Positions 19,926 through 28,193 of a DNA stretch of 64,000 nt are shown one piece after another. Source of the DNA: Bradyrhizobium frederickii. GTDB taxonomy: Bacteria; Pseudomonadota; Alphaproteobacteria; Rhizobiales; Xanthobacteraceae. The translations under genes and the position numbers were made by a program. Every line of letters begins with the position of its first letter. Position 1 is the first letter of the stretch. Where the stretch lies: contig NZ_SPQS01000005.1 of NCBI RefSeq assembly GCF_004570865.1, forward strand, positions 186,001 through 250,000, written 5' to 3'. Below the pieces are notes generated by a model. The model searched no databases and had not been told where the DNA came from. It saw nothing but the letters and a program-made list of their open reading frames with translations.

Positions 19926-20288
19926 TTGATCCTGATCGCCAATGTCCTGGTGGCGCTGGTTGCCGCGCTGCACGTCTTCTTCCTGATTCTGGAGATGTTT
20001 CTCTGGAACAAGCCGCAGGGCCTGAAGGTGTTTCGCAACACGCCGGAGAAGGCCGAGATCACGAAGGTGCTGGCCGCCAATCAGGGCCTTTATAACGGCT
20101 TCCTCGCCGCCGGCCTGGTCTGGGGTCTCGTCCACGGCAATCCGGCCTTCGCATTCCAGATCAAGGCGTTCTTCCTGCTTTGCGTGATCGTGGCCGGCGC
20201 CTATGGCGCTGCGACTGTCAGTTCACGCATCCTGATGGTGCAGGCGCTGCCGGCGGTGATCGCGCTGGCTGCGTTGTTCCTGGCTTAG
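19926..20288 (+). CDS. DUF1304 family small membrane protein
   Basis: A 120-aa protein with four predicted membrane helices. The family core HVFFLILEMFLWNKPQGLKVF and NQGLYNGFLAAGLVWG is clear. The biochemical role of DUF1304 proteins is unknown. I chose the TTG at 19926 because GGGGGAG lies six bases upstream and the length then equals the family norm; the upstream ATG (19821) would add a non-conserved, hydrophilic N-terminus overlapping the divergent ogt gene. Confidence 0.85.
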   Translation: MILIANVLVALVAALHVFFLILEMFLWNKPQGLKVFRNTPEKAEITKVLAANQGLYNGFLAAGLVWGLVHGNPAFAFQIKAFFLLCVIVAGAYGAATVSSRILMVQALPAVIALAALFLA

Positions 20289-20373
20289 TTTCTGGCCTGA
20301 GACGCTACGGCGCAGTGTCGCGATCCTTGCGCGGCGCTGCGCCTTCCTCCACAATCTTCGGCAGCGATGGCGA

Positions 20374-20389
20374 CCGTTGCAATCAACGG
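20374..20389. promoter_or_regulatory. inverted repeat upstream of the Liv-type binding protein gene
   Basis: CCGTTGCAATCAACGG has perfect 6-bp arms and a 4-bp spacer, 46-61 bp before the start codon. It is operator-like in size; the regulator is unknown. Confidence 0.4.
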
Positions 20390-20434
20390 AGAAAGACCAT
20401 CGGCCGAAAATTCCGTCAGGAGGAACAACCAAAT

Positions 20435-21661
20435 ATGAACAATCGCAGGGTCTTCCTAGCTGCCACGGCAGCGCTCGCCTTCGCGTTCTCCGCGAGCCAA
20501 GCCTTCGCCCAGAAGAAATACGACACCGGGGCGAGCGACACCGAGATCAAGATCGGCCAGACCGTGCCGTTCTCCGGCCCGTATTCCGTCTATGCCAATA
20601 TCGGCAAGACCCAGGCCGCCTATTTCAAGATGATCAACGATCAGGGCGGCATCAACGGCCGCAAGATCAATCTGATCCAATATGACGACGCCTACTCGCC
20701 GCCGAAGACGGTGGAGCAGGTGCGCAAGCTGGTCGAGGGCGACGAGGTGCTGTTCACCTTCCAGCTGATCGGCACCGCGGCCAACGCAGCCGTGCAGAAG
20801 TACCTTAACGGCAAGAAGGTCCCGCAACTCCTCGCCTCGACCGGCGCCGCGCGCTTCAACGATCCGCAGAACTATCCCTGGACCATCGCCTACAATCCCA
20901 ATTACGTGTCCGAGGGGCGGATCTACGCCAAGTACATTCTCAAGGAGCATCCCAACGCCAAGATCGGCGTGCTCTACCAGAACGACGATATGGGCCGCGA
21001 CTATCTGGCGGGGCTCAAGAGCGGGCTCGGGGACAAGGCCGCCAGCATGATCGTCGGCGAGGTCTCCTACGAGGTCACCGACCCGACCGTCGATTCGCAG
21101 GTGGTCAAGCTGAAGTCGATGGGGGTTGATCTGTTCTTCGACGCCTCGACGCCGAAGTTCGCGGCGCAGGCGATCAAGAAGCTCGCAGATCTCGGCTGGA
21201 CTCCGGTGCACATCCTCGACATCAATGCGAGCCCGGTGTCGGCAACGCTGAAACCGGCCGGCCTCGATATCTCCAAGGGCATCATCTCGACCAATTACGG
21301 CAAGGACCCCGGCGATCCCCAGTGGAAGGACGATCCCGGCGTGAAGGCCTTCTTCGCCTTCATGGACAAGTATTTCCCCGAGGGCGACAAGCTCAATACC
21401 GTCAACACCTACGCCTATTCGGTGGCCGAACTGCTGGTACAGGTCATGAAACAATGCGGCGACGATCTGACGCGCGAGAACGTGATGAAGCAGGTCGCCA
21501 ACATCAAGGGCTACACACCAAGCCTGGCGCTGCCCGGGATCAAGATCACCACCGGCCCCAATGACTACCGCGTCAACAAGCAGATGCAGATGATGAAGTT
21601 CAACGGCGAACGCTGGGAGCTGTTCGGACCGATCATCGAGGACACGGGCCCCTCGGGCTAG
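20435..21661 (+). CDS. Liv-type ABC transporter substrate-binding protein
   Basis: Periplasmic type 1 binding protein of 408 aa. A signal peptide (MNNRRVFLAATAALAFAFS to SQAFA) precedes the mature domain, which opens with the typical GQTVPFSGPYSVYANIG and DDAYSPPKTVEQVRKLVE. Ligands of this family are amino acids, amides, urea or aromatic/short carboxylates. There is no permease or ATPase beside it, so it is an orphan that must share a membrane complex from elsewhere. The start is fixed by AGGAGGA 11 bases before the ATG at 20435; the longer frame to 20180 overlaps the DUF1304 gene. Confidence 0.92.
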   Translation: MNNRRVFLAATAALAFAFSASQAFAQKKYDTGASDTEIKIGQTVPFSGPYSVYANIGKTQAAYFKMINDQGGINGRKINLIQYDDAYSPPKTVEQVRKLVEGDEVLFTFQLIGTAANAAVQKYLNGKKVPQLLASTGAARFNDPQNYPWTIAYNPNYVSEGRIYAKYILKEHPNAKIGVLYQNDDMGRDYLAGLKSGLGDKAASMIVGEVSYEVTDPTVDSQVVKLKSMGVDLFFDASTPKFAAQAIKKLADLGWTPVHILDINASPVSATLKPAGLDISKGIISTNYGKDPGDPQWKDDPGVKAFFAFMDKYFPEGDKLNTVNTYAYSVAELLVQVMKQCGDDLTRENVMKQVANIKGYTPSLALPGIKITTGPNDYRVNKQMQMMKFNGERWELFGPIIEDTGPSG

Positions 21662-21680
21662 GACGCAACTTCCTCAGCGA

Positions 21681-21763
21681 CGTCATGCCCGGGCTTGTCC
21701 CGGGCATCCACGTTCTTGGCCAAAGGGAAGCCGTGGATGGCCGGGTCAAGCCCGGCCATGACG
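21681..21763. repeat. family B palindromic repeat (CATGCCCGGGCTTG)
   Basis: CGTCATGCCCGGGCTTGTCCCGGGCATCCACG faces CCGTGGATGGCCGGGTCAAGCCCGGCCATGACG. It has the same overall fold as family A but different arm sequence. It lies between the convergent binding-protein and DUF1330 genes. Confidence 0.75.
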
Positions 21764-21788
21764 ATCGAGAGAGCTTCCTACCTGGCGT

Positions 21789-22214
21789 TCAGGTCGGTAT
21801 CTCCCCGAAATTCTTGCCCACCGGCAGCACGGCATGCCGGATCAGCCGCGAGTCCTCCACGGCTGCCTGCCGATGCTTCACCGCCTCGCGATAGACGGGG
21901 TCGCGGATCATCTCGACGAAGGCGGCGACGCTTGGATATTCGGCGATGAAGCAATGGTCCCAGCGTTCCTGCTGCGGACCGATCAGCATCAGCTCGAACT
22001 TGCCCTGCCAGACGATGCGGCCGCCCAGGCGCTCGAACACCGGGCCGCTCTCGCGGCCATAGGCGGCGTAGGCTTCCGCCCCGCTTGCCTTGCGTCCGTC
22101 CGGATAGGCCGCCTCCTTGCGCAACCGCACCAGGTTGAGCATGTGGATCGGGCCGGGACGGTCGTTCTCCCGGAACTGCGCGAAGATCTCCTTGGTCGGG
22201 TCGATATGGCCCAT
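21789..22214 (-). CDS. DUF1330 family protein
   Basis: A 141-aa soluble protein with a ferredoxin-like dimeric alpha/beta-barrel fold. The signature PIHMLNLVRLRKEAAYPDG and later HCFIAEYPSVAAFVEMIRDPVYREAVKHR are characteristic of DUF1330/NIPSNAP-like proteins. Function in bacteria is unknown. A good ribosome-binding site (GGGAG) precedes the ATG. It is divergent from the PBP1A gene, 169 bp away. Confidence 0.85.
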   Translation of the reverse strand: MGHIDPTKEIFAQFRENDRPGPIHMLNLVRLRKEAAYPDGRKASGAEAYAAYGRESGPVFERLGGRIVWQGKFELMLIGPQQERWDHCFIAEYPSVAAFVEMIRDPVYREAVKHRQAAVEDSRLIRHAVLPVGKNFGEIPT

Positions 22215-22309
22215 GAGCGCTCCCTCTTCTTCTTTATGGCGACGATCCTAGCTCCGCCGGCAAAAGAGCGGAACTGCGAGGTGCGAATGCCCCACCTCCT
22301 AATCGCGCG

Positions 22310-22325
22310 TTAACCTCGGGGTAAC
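22310..22325 (+). promoter_or_regulatory. CtrA-like box upstream of PBP1A
   Basis: TTAACCTCGGGGTAAC fits TTAA-N7-TTAAC, the alphaproteobacterial CtrA consensus, with one mismatch (G for the first T of the second half). It lies 58 bp before the chosen start of the PBP1A gene. Confidence 0.4.
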
Positions 22326-22383
22326 CGGGCCTTAAACAGCGACCGCTAGCGTGCGGCGGGGCGGGCTGACTGGGCGTTTGCGT

Positions 22384-24603
22384 ATGGCGTGGGGAAAGAA
22401 AAAGGGTGGGCGGAAGGAGCCGCTGTTCGGCTTGCCCGCAGCGCTCGCCGACCTGCGCCTGACCGCGGCGGATCGCATTCCCGGCGGCGGCGACGACAAG
22501 CCGAAGAAATCAGCCAAATCATCCGCCAGGCGCAAGGGCGAGGATGCCGGCGACGAGCCGCCGCGCGAGCGCAAGGCGCCGGCCGGCCGCAGTGGGGCCA
22601 AGCGGCGCGCGAAGTCGCGCGGCGGGTTCGGCCTCGGCCGTCTCGTCTATTGGGGCGCGGTGCTGAGCCTGTGGGGCGCGATCGCGGTGGTCGGCGTCGT
22701 GATCTATGTCGGCGCCCATCTGCCGCCGATCCAGTCACTGGAAATCCCCAAGCGCCCGCCGACGATCCAGATCGTCGGCATCGACGGCAGCATGCTGGCG
22801 CAACGCGGCGAGATGGCCGGCGCCAATGTCGCGCTGAAGGACCTGCCGTCTTATCTGCCGAAAGCGTTCATCGCCATCGAGGACCGCCGTTTCTATTCGC
22901 ATTTCGGCATCGATCCCGTCGGCATCCTGCGCGCCCTCGTCACCAACGTGCTCCATCGCGGCGTCTCGCAGGGCGGCTCGACGCTGACGCAGCAGCTCGC
23001 CAAGAACCTGTTCCTGACCCAGGAACGCACCATGGCGCGCAAGCTGCAGGAGGCGGAGCTCGCGATCTGGCTGGAGCGCAAGCATTCCAAGGACGAGATC
23101 CTGGAGCTCTATCTCAACCGCGTTTATTTCGGCTCGGGCGCCTACGGCGTCGAAGCCGCCGCGCAGAAATATTTCGGCAAGTCGGCCAAGAACGTCACGG
23201 TCGCCGAAGCGGCAATGCTGGCCGGCCTCGTCAAATCGCCGTCGCGCCTCGCACCGAACCGCAATCCCGAAGGCGCCGAAGCACGCGCGCAGATCGTGCT
23301 CGCGGCGATGGCCGATGCAAACTTCATCACCGACGCGCAGGCCAAGGCCTCGATCGGCCATCCCTCCTACAACGTGAAGCCGGCCGGTGCCGGCACCGTC
23401 AATTACGTCGCCGACTGGATCGGCGAAGTGCTGGACGACCTGGTCGGCCAGATCGACGAGAGCATCAAGGTCGAGACCACGATCGATCCGAAGCTGCAAA
23501 GCGTGGCGGAAGCTGCCATCATCGACGAGCTCGCGGCCAAGAGCGTGAAGTTCAACGTCAGCCAGGGCGCACTGGTGGCGATGACGCCTGATGGCGCCGT
23601 GCGCGCCATGGTGGGCGGGCGGAACTATTCCGAGAGCCAGTACAACCGCGCGGTGACCGCCAAGCGCCAGCCGGGTTCCTCGTTCAAGCCGTTCGTGTAC
23701 CTGACGGCGCTGGAGCAGGGCCTGACGCCTGACACGATGCGCCAGGACGCGCCGATCGAGGTCAAGGGCTGGAGACCCGAGAACTACACCCATGAATATT
23801 TCGGCGCGGTGACGCTGACCCAGGCGCTGGCGATGTCGCTCAACACCGTCGCCATCCGTCTCGGCTTCGAGGTCGGGCCGAAGAACGTGGTGCGCACCGC
23901 GCACCGGCTCGGCATCTCCTCCAAGCTCGAGCCCAATGCCTCGATCGCGCTCGGCACGTCGGAAGTCTCGGTGGTCGAGCTGGTCGGTGCTTACGCGCCG
24001 TTCGCCAACGGCGGCTTCGCGGTCGCGCCGCATGTCGTCACGCGGATCAGGACGCTGAGCGGCAAGCTGCTCTACATGCGCCAGCCGGAAGAGCGCAATC
24101 CGGTGATCGATCCCCGCTATGTCGGCATGATGAACGCGATGATGCGGGAGACGCTGATATCGGGCACCGCCAAGAAGGCGGAGATCCCGGGCTGGCCGGC
24201 GGCCGGCAAGACCGGCACCAGCCAGGATTATCGCGATGCCTGGTTCATCGGCTACACCGCGAGCCTCGTCACCGGCGTCTGGCTCGGCAACGACGACAAC
24301 TCGCCGACCAAGAAGGCCACCGGCGGCGGCCTGCCGGTGGAAGTCTGGTCGCGCTTCATGAAGACCGCGCACGAAGGCGTGCCGGTGGCCAACTTGCCGA
24401 GCGCACCGGGCGGCTGGGGGCTGTCGAACCTCGCGCAGGCGGCCTCGCAGGTGTCGCCGCCGACAGCGATTGCGCCCGCCCCGGCAGCCGCCAACAATGG
24501 CGGCTATCGCCCGCCGCCTCCCACGCGCGCCAATGTGCGGCCGGAAGCGGCGGCAGGGCTCGACGGCTGGCTGATGGACCGGCTGTTTGGCGGGAATCGA
24601 TAG
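22384..24603 (+). CDS. class A penicillin-binding protein 1A (transglycosylase/transpeptidase)
   Basis: Bifunctional peptidoglycan synthase, 739 aa, anchored by one membrane helix (about 88-110) after a long basic cytoplasmic N-terminus rich in Lys/Arg/Gly. The GT51 domain has the catalytic Glu166 in IEDRRFYSHFGIDP, and QGGSTLTQQLAKNLFLTQ. The transpeptidase has the SxxK motif PGSSFKPF (from residue 430), SLNT (from 485) and KTGTS (from 609). The C-terminal about 60 residues are Ala/Pro-rich. I chose MAWGKKKGG (22384); a GTG at 22351 is possible, and neither has a strong ribosome-binding site. No other wall genes adjoin it. Confidence 0.95.
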   Translation: MAWGKKKGGRKEPLFGLPAALADLRLTAADRIPGGGDDKPKKSAKSSARRKGEDAGDEPPRERKAPAGRSGAKRRAKSRGGFGLGRLVYWGAVLSLWGAIAVVGVVIYVGAHLPPIQSLEIPKRPPTIQIVGIDGSMLAQRGEMAGANVALKDLPSYLPKAFIAIEDRRFYSHFGIDPVGILRALVTNVLHRGVSQGGSTLTQQLAKNLFLTQERTMARKLQEAELAIWLERKHSKDEILELYLNRVYFGSGAYGVEAAAQKYFGKSAKNVTVAEAAMLAGLVKSPSRLAPNRNPEGAEARAQIVLAAMADANFITDAQAKASIGHPSYNVKPAGAGTVNYVADWIGEVLDDLVGQIDESIKVETTIDPKLQSVAEAAIIDELAAKSVKFNVSQGALVAMTPDGAVRAMVGGRNYSESQYNRAVTAKRQPGSSFKPFVYLTALEQGLTPDTMRQDAPIEVKGWRPENYTHEYFGAVTLTQALAMSLNTVAIRLGFEVGPKNVVRTAHRLGISSKLEPNASIALGTSEVSVVELVGAYAPFANGGFAVAPHVVTRIRTLSGKLLYMRQPEERNPVIDPRYVGMMNAMMRETLISGTAKKAEIPGWPAAGKTGTSQDYRDAWFIGYTASLVTGVWLGNDDNSPTKKATGGGLPVEVWSRFMKTAHEGVPVANLPSAPGGWGLSNLAQAASQVSPPTAIAPAPAAANNGGYRPPPPTRANVRPEAAAGLDGWLMDRLFGGNR

Positions 24604-24615
24604 GCGCGGCTTGAG

Positions 24616-24634
24616 GTTTCGATGACCTCGAAAC
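24616..24634. terminator. stem-loop after PBP1A
   Basis: GTTTCGATGACCTCGAAAC: perfect 7-bp arms around a 5-base loop, 13 bp past the stop codon. No T-tract follows, so it may stabilise the mRNA end rather than terminate. Confidence 0.35.
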
Positions 24635-24868
24635 AAGAACTGCGAAAACAACCTCATGCACAGTAGCCGAGGATAATGAATTCAACGGCTTGCGCAGGCA
24701 GCGCAGAGCCTGAAGCGCGCGCTTCATCACTTCGGCAATTCCTGCCCAGCGCGGCAAGATCGACCGCGACCCACGCATGGCTGAAGGGAAAAACACCAAT
24801 CTCTTCAAGCACCCGTCTTCGGCCCGGGATTTGCTCTCATAAATTGAGCAGGGACCTGGGAGCGTTCG

Positions 24869-25528
24869 ATGATTTCAAATATATCCGGTGCGGCGTTGCC
24901 TCATCTGCGGCCCGCATCAACTCCCGCGTCGAATGCGGCATCGGGTCTCCAACCGGTGGTACCGGACGCGACTGACGCTGCGACCAGCAGCTTCCGGATT
25001 GACGTCTCGCAAGTCAAGCCGCTGTCAGGTGCCAAGGTGATATCGGCGGCGGACAATGCCCACCTGCGCGACCTCCTGGCAACGAACTGGCTGAGGACTC
25101 ACGACGCGAGTGCGACGCAACCGGTCGCCGCAGACAACGCACCGGAGAACACCTACGCTCAGGTCAAGGTTGACGGCAAGGTGGTGGCCACGTTGTACAA
25201 TGGCGGGTCCTCGGTGATGACCAACCAGGCCGCGGCGAAGGTCGGCAAGCTCGAGGATCCTCCCGGCTTGAGCGGGCCGGACCTGGCGCAATGGCGGGCC
25301 GACAGATACGCCGAGCTGCTTGGCGGCACCGTCGAGAAGGCCTCCACGGCCATCACGCAATCGCAATGGACGCCGCGCGAGAGCAGGCCCACGACATATA
25401 GTCGCGAGCAACTCGACGCGGCGTTCCAGGCGATGGTGGCGGAGGGTCAGACGGCTGGCGCGCAGCAGCAATCAGCCTATCTGGCCTCACGCGCGCAGGC
25501 GGGAACGAGTGCGGATTTCAGTGCATGA
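24869..25528 (+). CDS. hypothetical protein, Ala/Ser/Thr-rich N-terminus
   Basis: A 219-aa protein I do not recognise. There is no signal peptide, membrane helix or known motif. The first about 40 residues are low-complexity (Ser, Thr, Pro, Ala). A middle segment, YAQVKVDGKVVATLYNGGSS, looks like two short beta strands around a turn, and the C-terminal third is helical and Gln/Ala-rich. A good ribosome-binding site (GGGAG) precedes the ATG, and codon use resembles the neighbours. The 265-bp upstream gap contains TGCTC-N9-GAGCA inverted arms (24831-24849). A secreted or effector-like role is conceivable from the N-terminus alone, but no tts box was seen. Confidence 0.7.
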   Translation: MISNISGAALPHLRPASTPASNAASGLQPVVPDATDAATSSFRIDVSQVKPLSGAKVISAADNAHLRDLLATNWLRTHDASATQPVAADNAPENTYAQVKVDGKVVATLYNGGSSVMTNQAAAKVGKLEDPPGLSGPDLAQWRADRYAELLGGTVEKASTAITQSQWTPRESRPTTYSREQLDAAFQAMVAEGQTAGAQQQSAYLASRAQAGTSADFSA

Positions 25529-25529
25529 G

Positions 25530-25546
25530 GGTGGTTTGAAACCGCC
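25530..25546. terminator. stem-loop after the hypothetical gene
   Basis: GGTGGTTTGAAACCGCC pairs over 8 bp with one G-T mismatch. It directly follows the stop codon of the hypothetical gene. No T-run follows. A short family-A-like repeat (GTCCGGTCAAGCCGGACGAC, about 25634) lies further on. Confidence 0.35.
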
Positions 25547-25686
25547 CCGCTCTCTGCTGTCACTTACCGCGAAAGCGGGCATCCAGTACACCACCGCGCC
25601 CCGGCTCAACAACAATCGTCTCTGGAATACTGGGTCGTCCGGTCAAGCCGGACGACGACAGCGAGTGATAGGCGGGTAGTGAGAGC

Positions 25687-26442
25687 CTAGTCCTCGACCC
25701 CGTACCGGTGCAGGTCGTTGCCGTAGGTGTCGAGCCACTTCTTGGCGCGCTCCATCGACGGGCAGACTTTTCCGCATACGCGCCAGAACCGCGCCGAGTG
25801 GTTCATCTCGACGAGATGGGCGACTTCGTGGGCGGCGAGATAGTCGAGCACGAAGGGCGGCGCGAGGATCAGGCGCCAGGAGAACGACAGCGAACCGGCC
25901 GAGGTGCAGGAGCCCCAGCGGCTGGACTGATCGCGGATCGAGAGGCGCTTGACCCTGACACCGAGCTCGGCGGCGTAGGCCTCCGCCGAACGCTGCAGAT
26001 CGCGGCGCGCCTCGCGCTTGAGGAAGTCGCTGACGCGGCGATCGACATGTTCGAGCCCACCGGCGACGCAGAGGATGCGTTCACCGCTATCGCGCATCTC
26101 GGTCCACACCGTGCCGCGCGTGCCGGCGCGATGAACGATGCGATGCGGCGTGCCACGGAGCGGTATCACCGTGCCAGACTGGAACGGCGCGGCCTTCGGC
26201 AAGCGACCGAGACGCGCAGCAATCCAGGCGCCGTGACGCTGCGCAAAGTCCTTCGCTTCGGCGAGCGTGCCCCGCGGCGGCATGGTGAGGATGGCTTCGC
26301 GATCGCTCGGATGAATCCTGAGCGTATAGCGGCGCGCGCGTCTGTGCCGGCGCAATCGGATGGCAAAAAATTGCGATCCGTGGGTGATGACGAGGGTCTT
26401 CGGTTCGTGGGGCCGCCGATAGAGGAGTGCGCGAGTGGCCAT
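25687..26442 (-). CDS. YgjP-like (DUF45/M48-type) zinc metallopeptidase
   Basis: A 251-aa soluble protein of the SprT/YgjP metal-dependent hydrolase group. The zinc motif HEVAHLVEMNHSARFW contains HExxH plus the downstream His. Other family features are IRDQSSRWGSCTSAG and FSWRLILAP. The physiological substrate of this group is not established. I placed the start at the ATG at 26442 (MATRALLYRRP); the frame extends to 26526 with a Cys/Trp-rich segment that is not family-like. About 180 bp upstream lies a conspicuous palindrome. Confidence 0.85.
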   Translation of the reverse strand: MATRALLYRRPHEPKTLVITHGSQFFAIRLRRHRRARRYTLRIHPSDREAILTMPPRGTLAEAKDFAQRHGAWIAARLGRLPKAAPFQSGTVIPLRGTPHRIVHRAGTRGTVWTEMRDSGERILCVAGGLEHVDRRVSDFLKREARRDLQRSAEAYAAELGVRVKRLSIRDQSSRWGSCTSAGSLSFSWRLILAPPFVLDYLAAHEVAHLVEMNHSARFWRVCGKVCPSMERAKKWLDTYGNDLHRYGVED

Positions 26443-26743
26443 GTCTGTCAGTCCGGGGGGCAGGAGGGCGCCCGGATTCTGCCATAACCGCCGCCATGGG
26501 AAGCGCTCGGCGCAAAAACAAATCATTTGCCCAATATACAGCGGTCAGGCGACCGGGAGACCCTACAGACTGGGGTTGGAACCGGCTTTTTTCGCCCTCG
26601 CTGGATGCATGCGACACCCCCAAGGGGTGAGTACTGACTCACTCCTACGGAGCTACCTAAATACCGCGAATCTGGCGGGAACTCGCCCCCGCCGGGGCCT
26701 TCGGCCAAGCCTGGATTCTCGACCGGAAAGCCGAAAACGAAGC
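26443..26743. other. gene-free gap with overlapping inverted repeats
   Basis: No protein-like frame is seen here. CACCCCCAAGGGGTG (26613-26627) and AGGGGTGAGTACTGACTCACTCCT (26622-26645; 10-bp arms, 9 of 10 matching, 4-bp spacer) overlap by six bases. The second has the form of a TetR-type operator. Flanking sequence is lower in GC than the window average. The only gene transcribed away from it is the YgjP-like gene. Confidence 0.5.
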
Positions 26744-28072
26744 CTATTCGGCTGCGCGCGCCTGCAATGAGCTCGGATTGGCCGCCGAGACCATGAAATC
26801 ATGAATCCGCGGCACGATTTCCGACTTGAAGCGCGAGCCGTTGAACACACCGTAATGTCCGACGCCCTTCTGGACGTAATGAACGCGGCGATGCTCGGGG
26901 ATCGAGCTGCACAAAGTGTGCGTTGCTTCGGTCTGACCGAGACCGGAGATGTCGTCGTTCTCGCCTTCGACCGTCATCAACGCAACGCGCGTCACCTTGG
27001 AGGGATCGACGCGTGTTCCGCGATGGGTCATCTCGCCCTTGGGCAGCGAGTGCTTCACGAACACGGTGTCGACCGTCTGCAGGTAATATTCGGCGGAGAG
27101 GTCCATCACCGCGAGGTATTCGTCGTAGAACTCGCGGTGCTTATCGACGAGGTCGCCGTCGCCTTTCACCAGATTGGCGAAGAGCTGCTTGTGGGCGTCC
27201 ATGTGCCGGTCGAGATTCATGCTGATGAAGCCGTTGAGCTGCAAGAATCCCGGATAGACGTCGCGCATCATGCCCGGATGCGGGAACGGCACCTTGGTGA
27301 TGACGTGGTTGCGGAACCAGTCGATGCCGCGCTCCTGGGCGAGGTTGTTCACCGAGGTCGGATTGCGACGGGTATCGATCGGGCCGCCCATCAGCGTCAT
27401 CGAGATCGGCACGAACGGATCGCGCCGCGCTTCCATGATCGAAACCGCGGCGACCACGGGCACCGAGGGCTGGCACACCGCCATGACGTGGGTGTTGCCG
27501 CCGAGCACGTGCAGCATCTCGATGACGTAATCGATGTAATCGTCGAGATCGAAGCGGCCGTCGCTGAGCGGCACCATGCGGGCATCGGCCCAGTCGGTGA
27601 TGTAGACCTCATGCGCCGGCAGGAAGGCCTCGACCGTTCCGCGCAGCAGCGTCGCGTAATGACCGGACATCGGCGCCACGATCAGCACGCGCGGCTGCGG
27701 ACTACGCAAGGGCCGCGCGAACTTGCGATCGAAGTACAGCAGCCGGCAGAACGGTTTTTCCCAGACCGAGCGGATCTCGACGGGAACGCGGATGCCGTTG
27801 ACCTCGGTGTCGTTGAGACCCCATTCCGGCTTGCCGTAGCGACGCGTGGTACGCTCGAACAATTCGCAGGCCGCGGCGACCGACTTGCCGACCTCGGTGC
27901 GCGCCCAGGGATTGAGCGGATTCTGAAACAGCAGCTTGGTCGCGTCAGTGACGGCGCGCGCCGGATTGAGAGAGGCGTGCGCCATCTCGTACATCCAGTA
28001 CATCGGCGTCGTCAGGACCGGACTGCCTTCAGCCGCCAGGGGCGGCGCGCCGCCAAACTCACCAATAGGCAT
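26744..28072 (-). CDS. phaZ: intracellular polyhydroxyalkanoate depolymerase
   Basis: A 442-aa alpha/beta-hydrolase that degrades native PHB granules to 3-hydroxybutyrate units for carbon mobilisation. It belongs to the Cupriavidus PhaZ1 type, which uses a cysteine nucleophile: Cys200 in the box AVCQPSVP replaces the usual Ser. The acid and His are in VEGENDDISGLGQT and KGVGHYGVFNGSRF. There is no signal peptide, consistent with an intracellular enzyme. The start has AGAGGAA upstream. It ends convergently with nothing and lies downstream of an ABC-2 exporter gene pair. A candidate promoter with an overlapping palindrome is noted separately. Confidence 0.94.
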   Translation of the reverse strand: MPIGEFGGAPPLAAEGSPVLTTPMYWMYEMAHASLNPARAVTDATKLLFQNPLNPWARTEVGKSVAAACELFERTTRRYGKPEWGLNDTEVNGIRVPVEIRSVWEKPFCRLLYFDRKFARPLRSPQPRVLIVAPMSGHYATLLRGTVEAFLPAHEVYITDWADARMVPLSDGRFDLDDYIDYVIEMLHVLGGNTHVMAVCQPSVPVVAAVSIMEARRDPFVPISMTLMGGPIDTRRNPTSVNNLAQERGIDWFRNHVITKVPFPHPGMMRDVYPGFLQLNGFISMNLDRHMDAHKQLFANLVKGDGDLVDKHREFYDEYLAVMDLSAEYYLQTVDTVFVKHSLPKGEMTHRGTRVDPSKVTRVALMTVEGENDDISGLGQTEATHTLCSSIPEHRRVHYVQKGVGHYGVFNGSRFKSEIVPRIHDFMVSAANPSSLQARAAE

Positions 28073-28092
28073 TGTTATATTCCTCTTCGCAT

Positions 28093-28126
28093 CGCAGCAT
28101 ACTGCCGAATGCGTAATATTGCGTCA
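28093..28126 (-). promoter_or_regulatory. candidate phaZ promoter with overlapping inverted repeat
   Basis: Minus-strand TTGACG (28126-28121), 17-bp spacer, CAGTAT (28103-28098), about 19 bp of leader to the ATG. GCAGCATACTGC (28093-28104), an inverted GCAG-N4-CTGC, covers the -10 box. CGTAATATTGCG in the spacer is a near palindrome. Confidence 0.45.
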
Positions 28127-28193
28127 ATGCATGGTTCCGTACATCTACGTAAGAGAAACGGTAAAACCAGCCTGAATCCACGGGAAAGTGACG

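Noticed and set aside
22735..24657. 640-codon minus-strand frame opposite PBP1A
   Set aside because: Antisense to intact transglycosylase and transpeptidase motifs; translation is Arg/His/Gly-rich and featureless.
24604..24868. tts box (type III secretion promoter) before the unknown 219-aa gene
   Set aside because: The gap has only short inverted repeats. The long tts-box consensus is not present.
26435..26770. 111-codon plus-strand frame in the gap before phaZ
   Set aside because: Spans the overlapping palindromes and the end of phaZ; composition is not protein-like.
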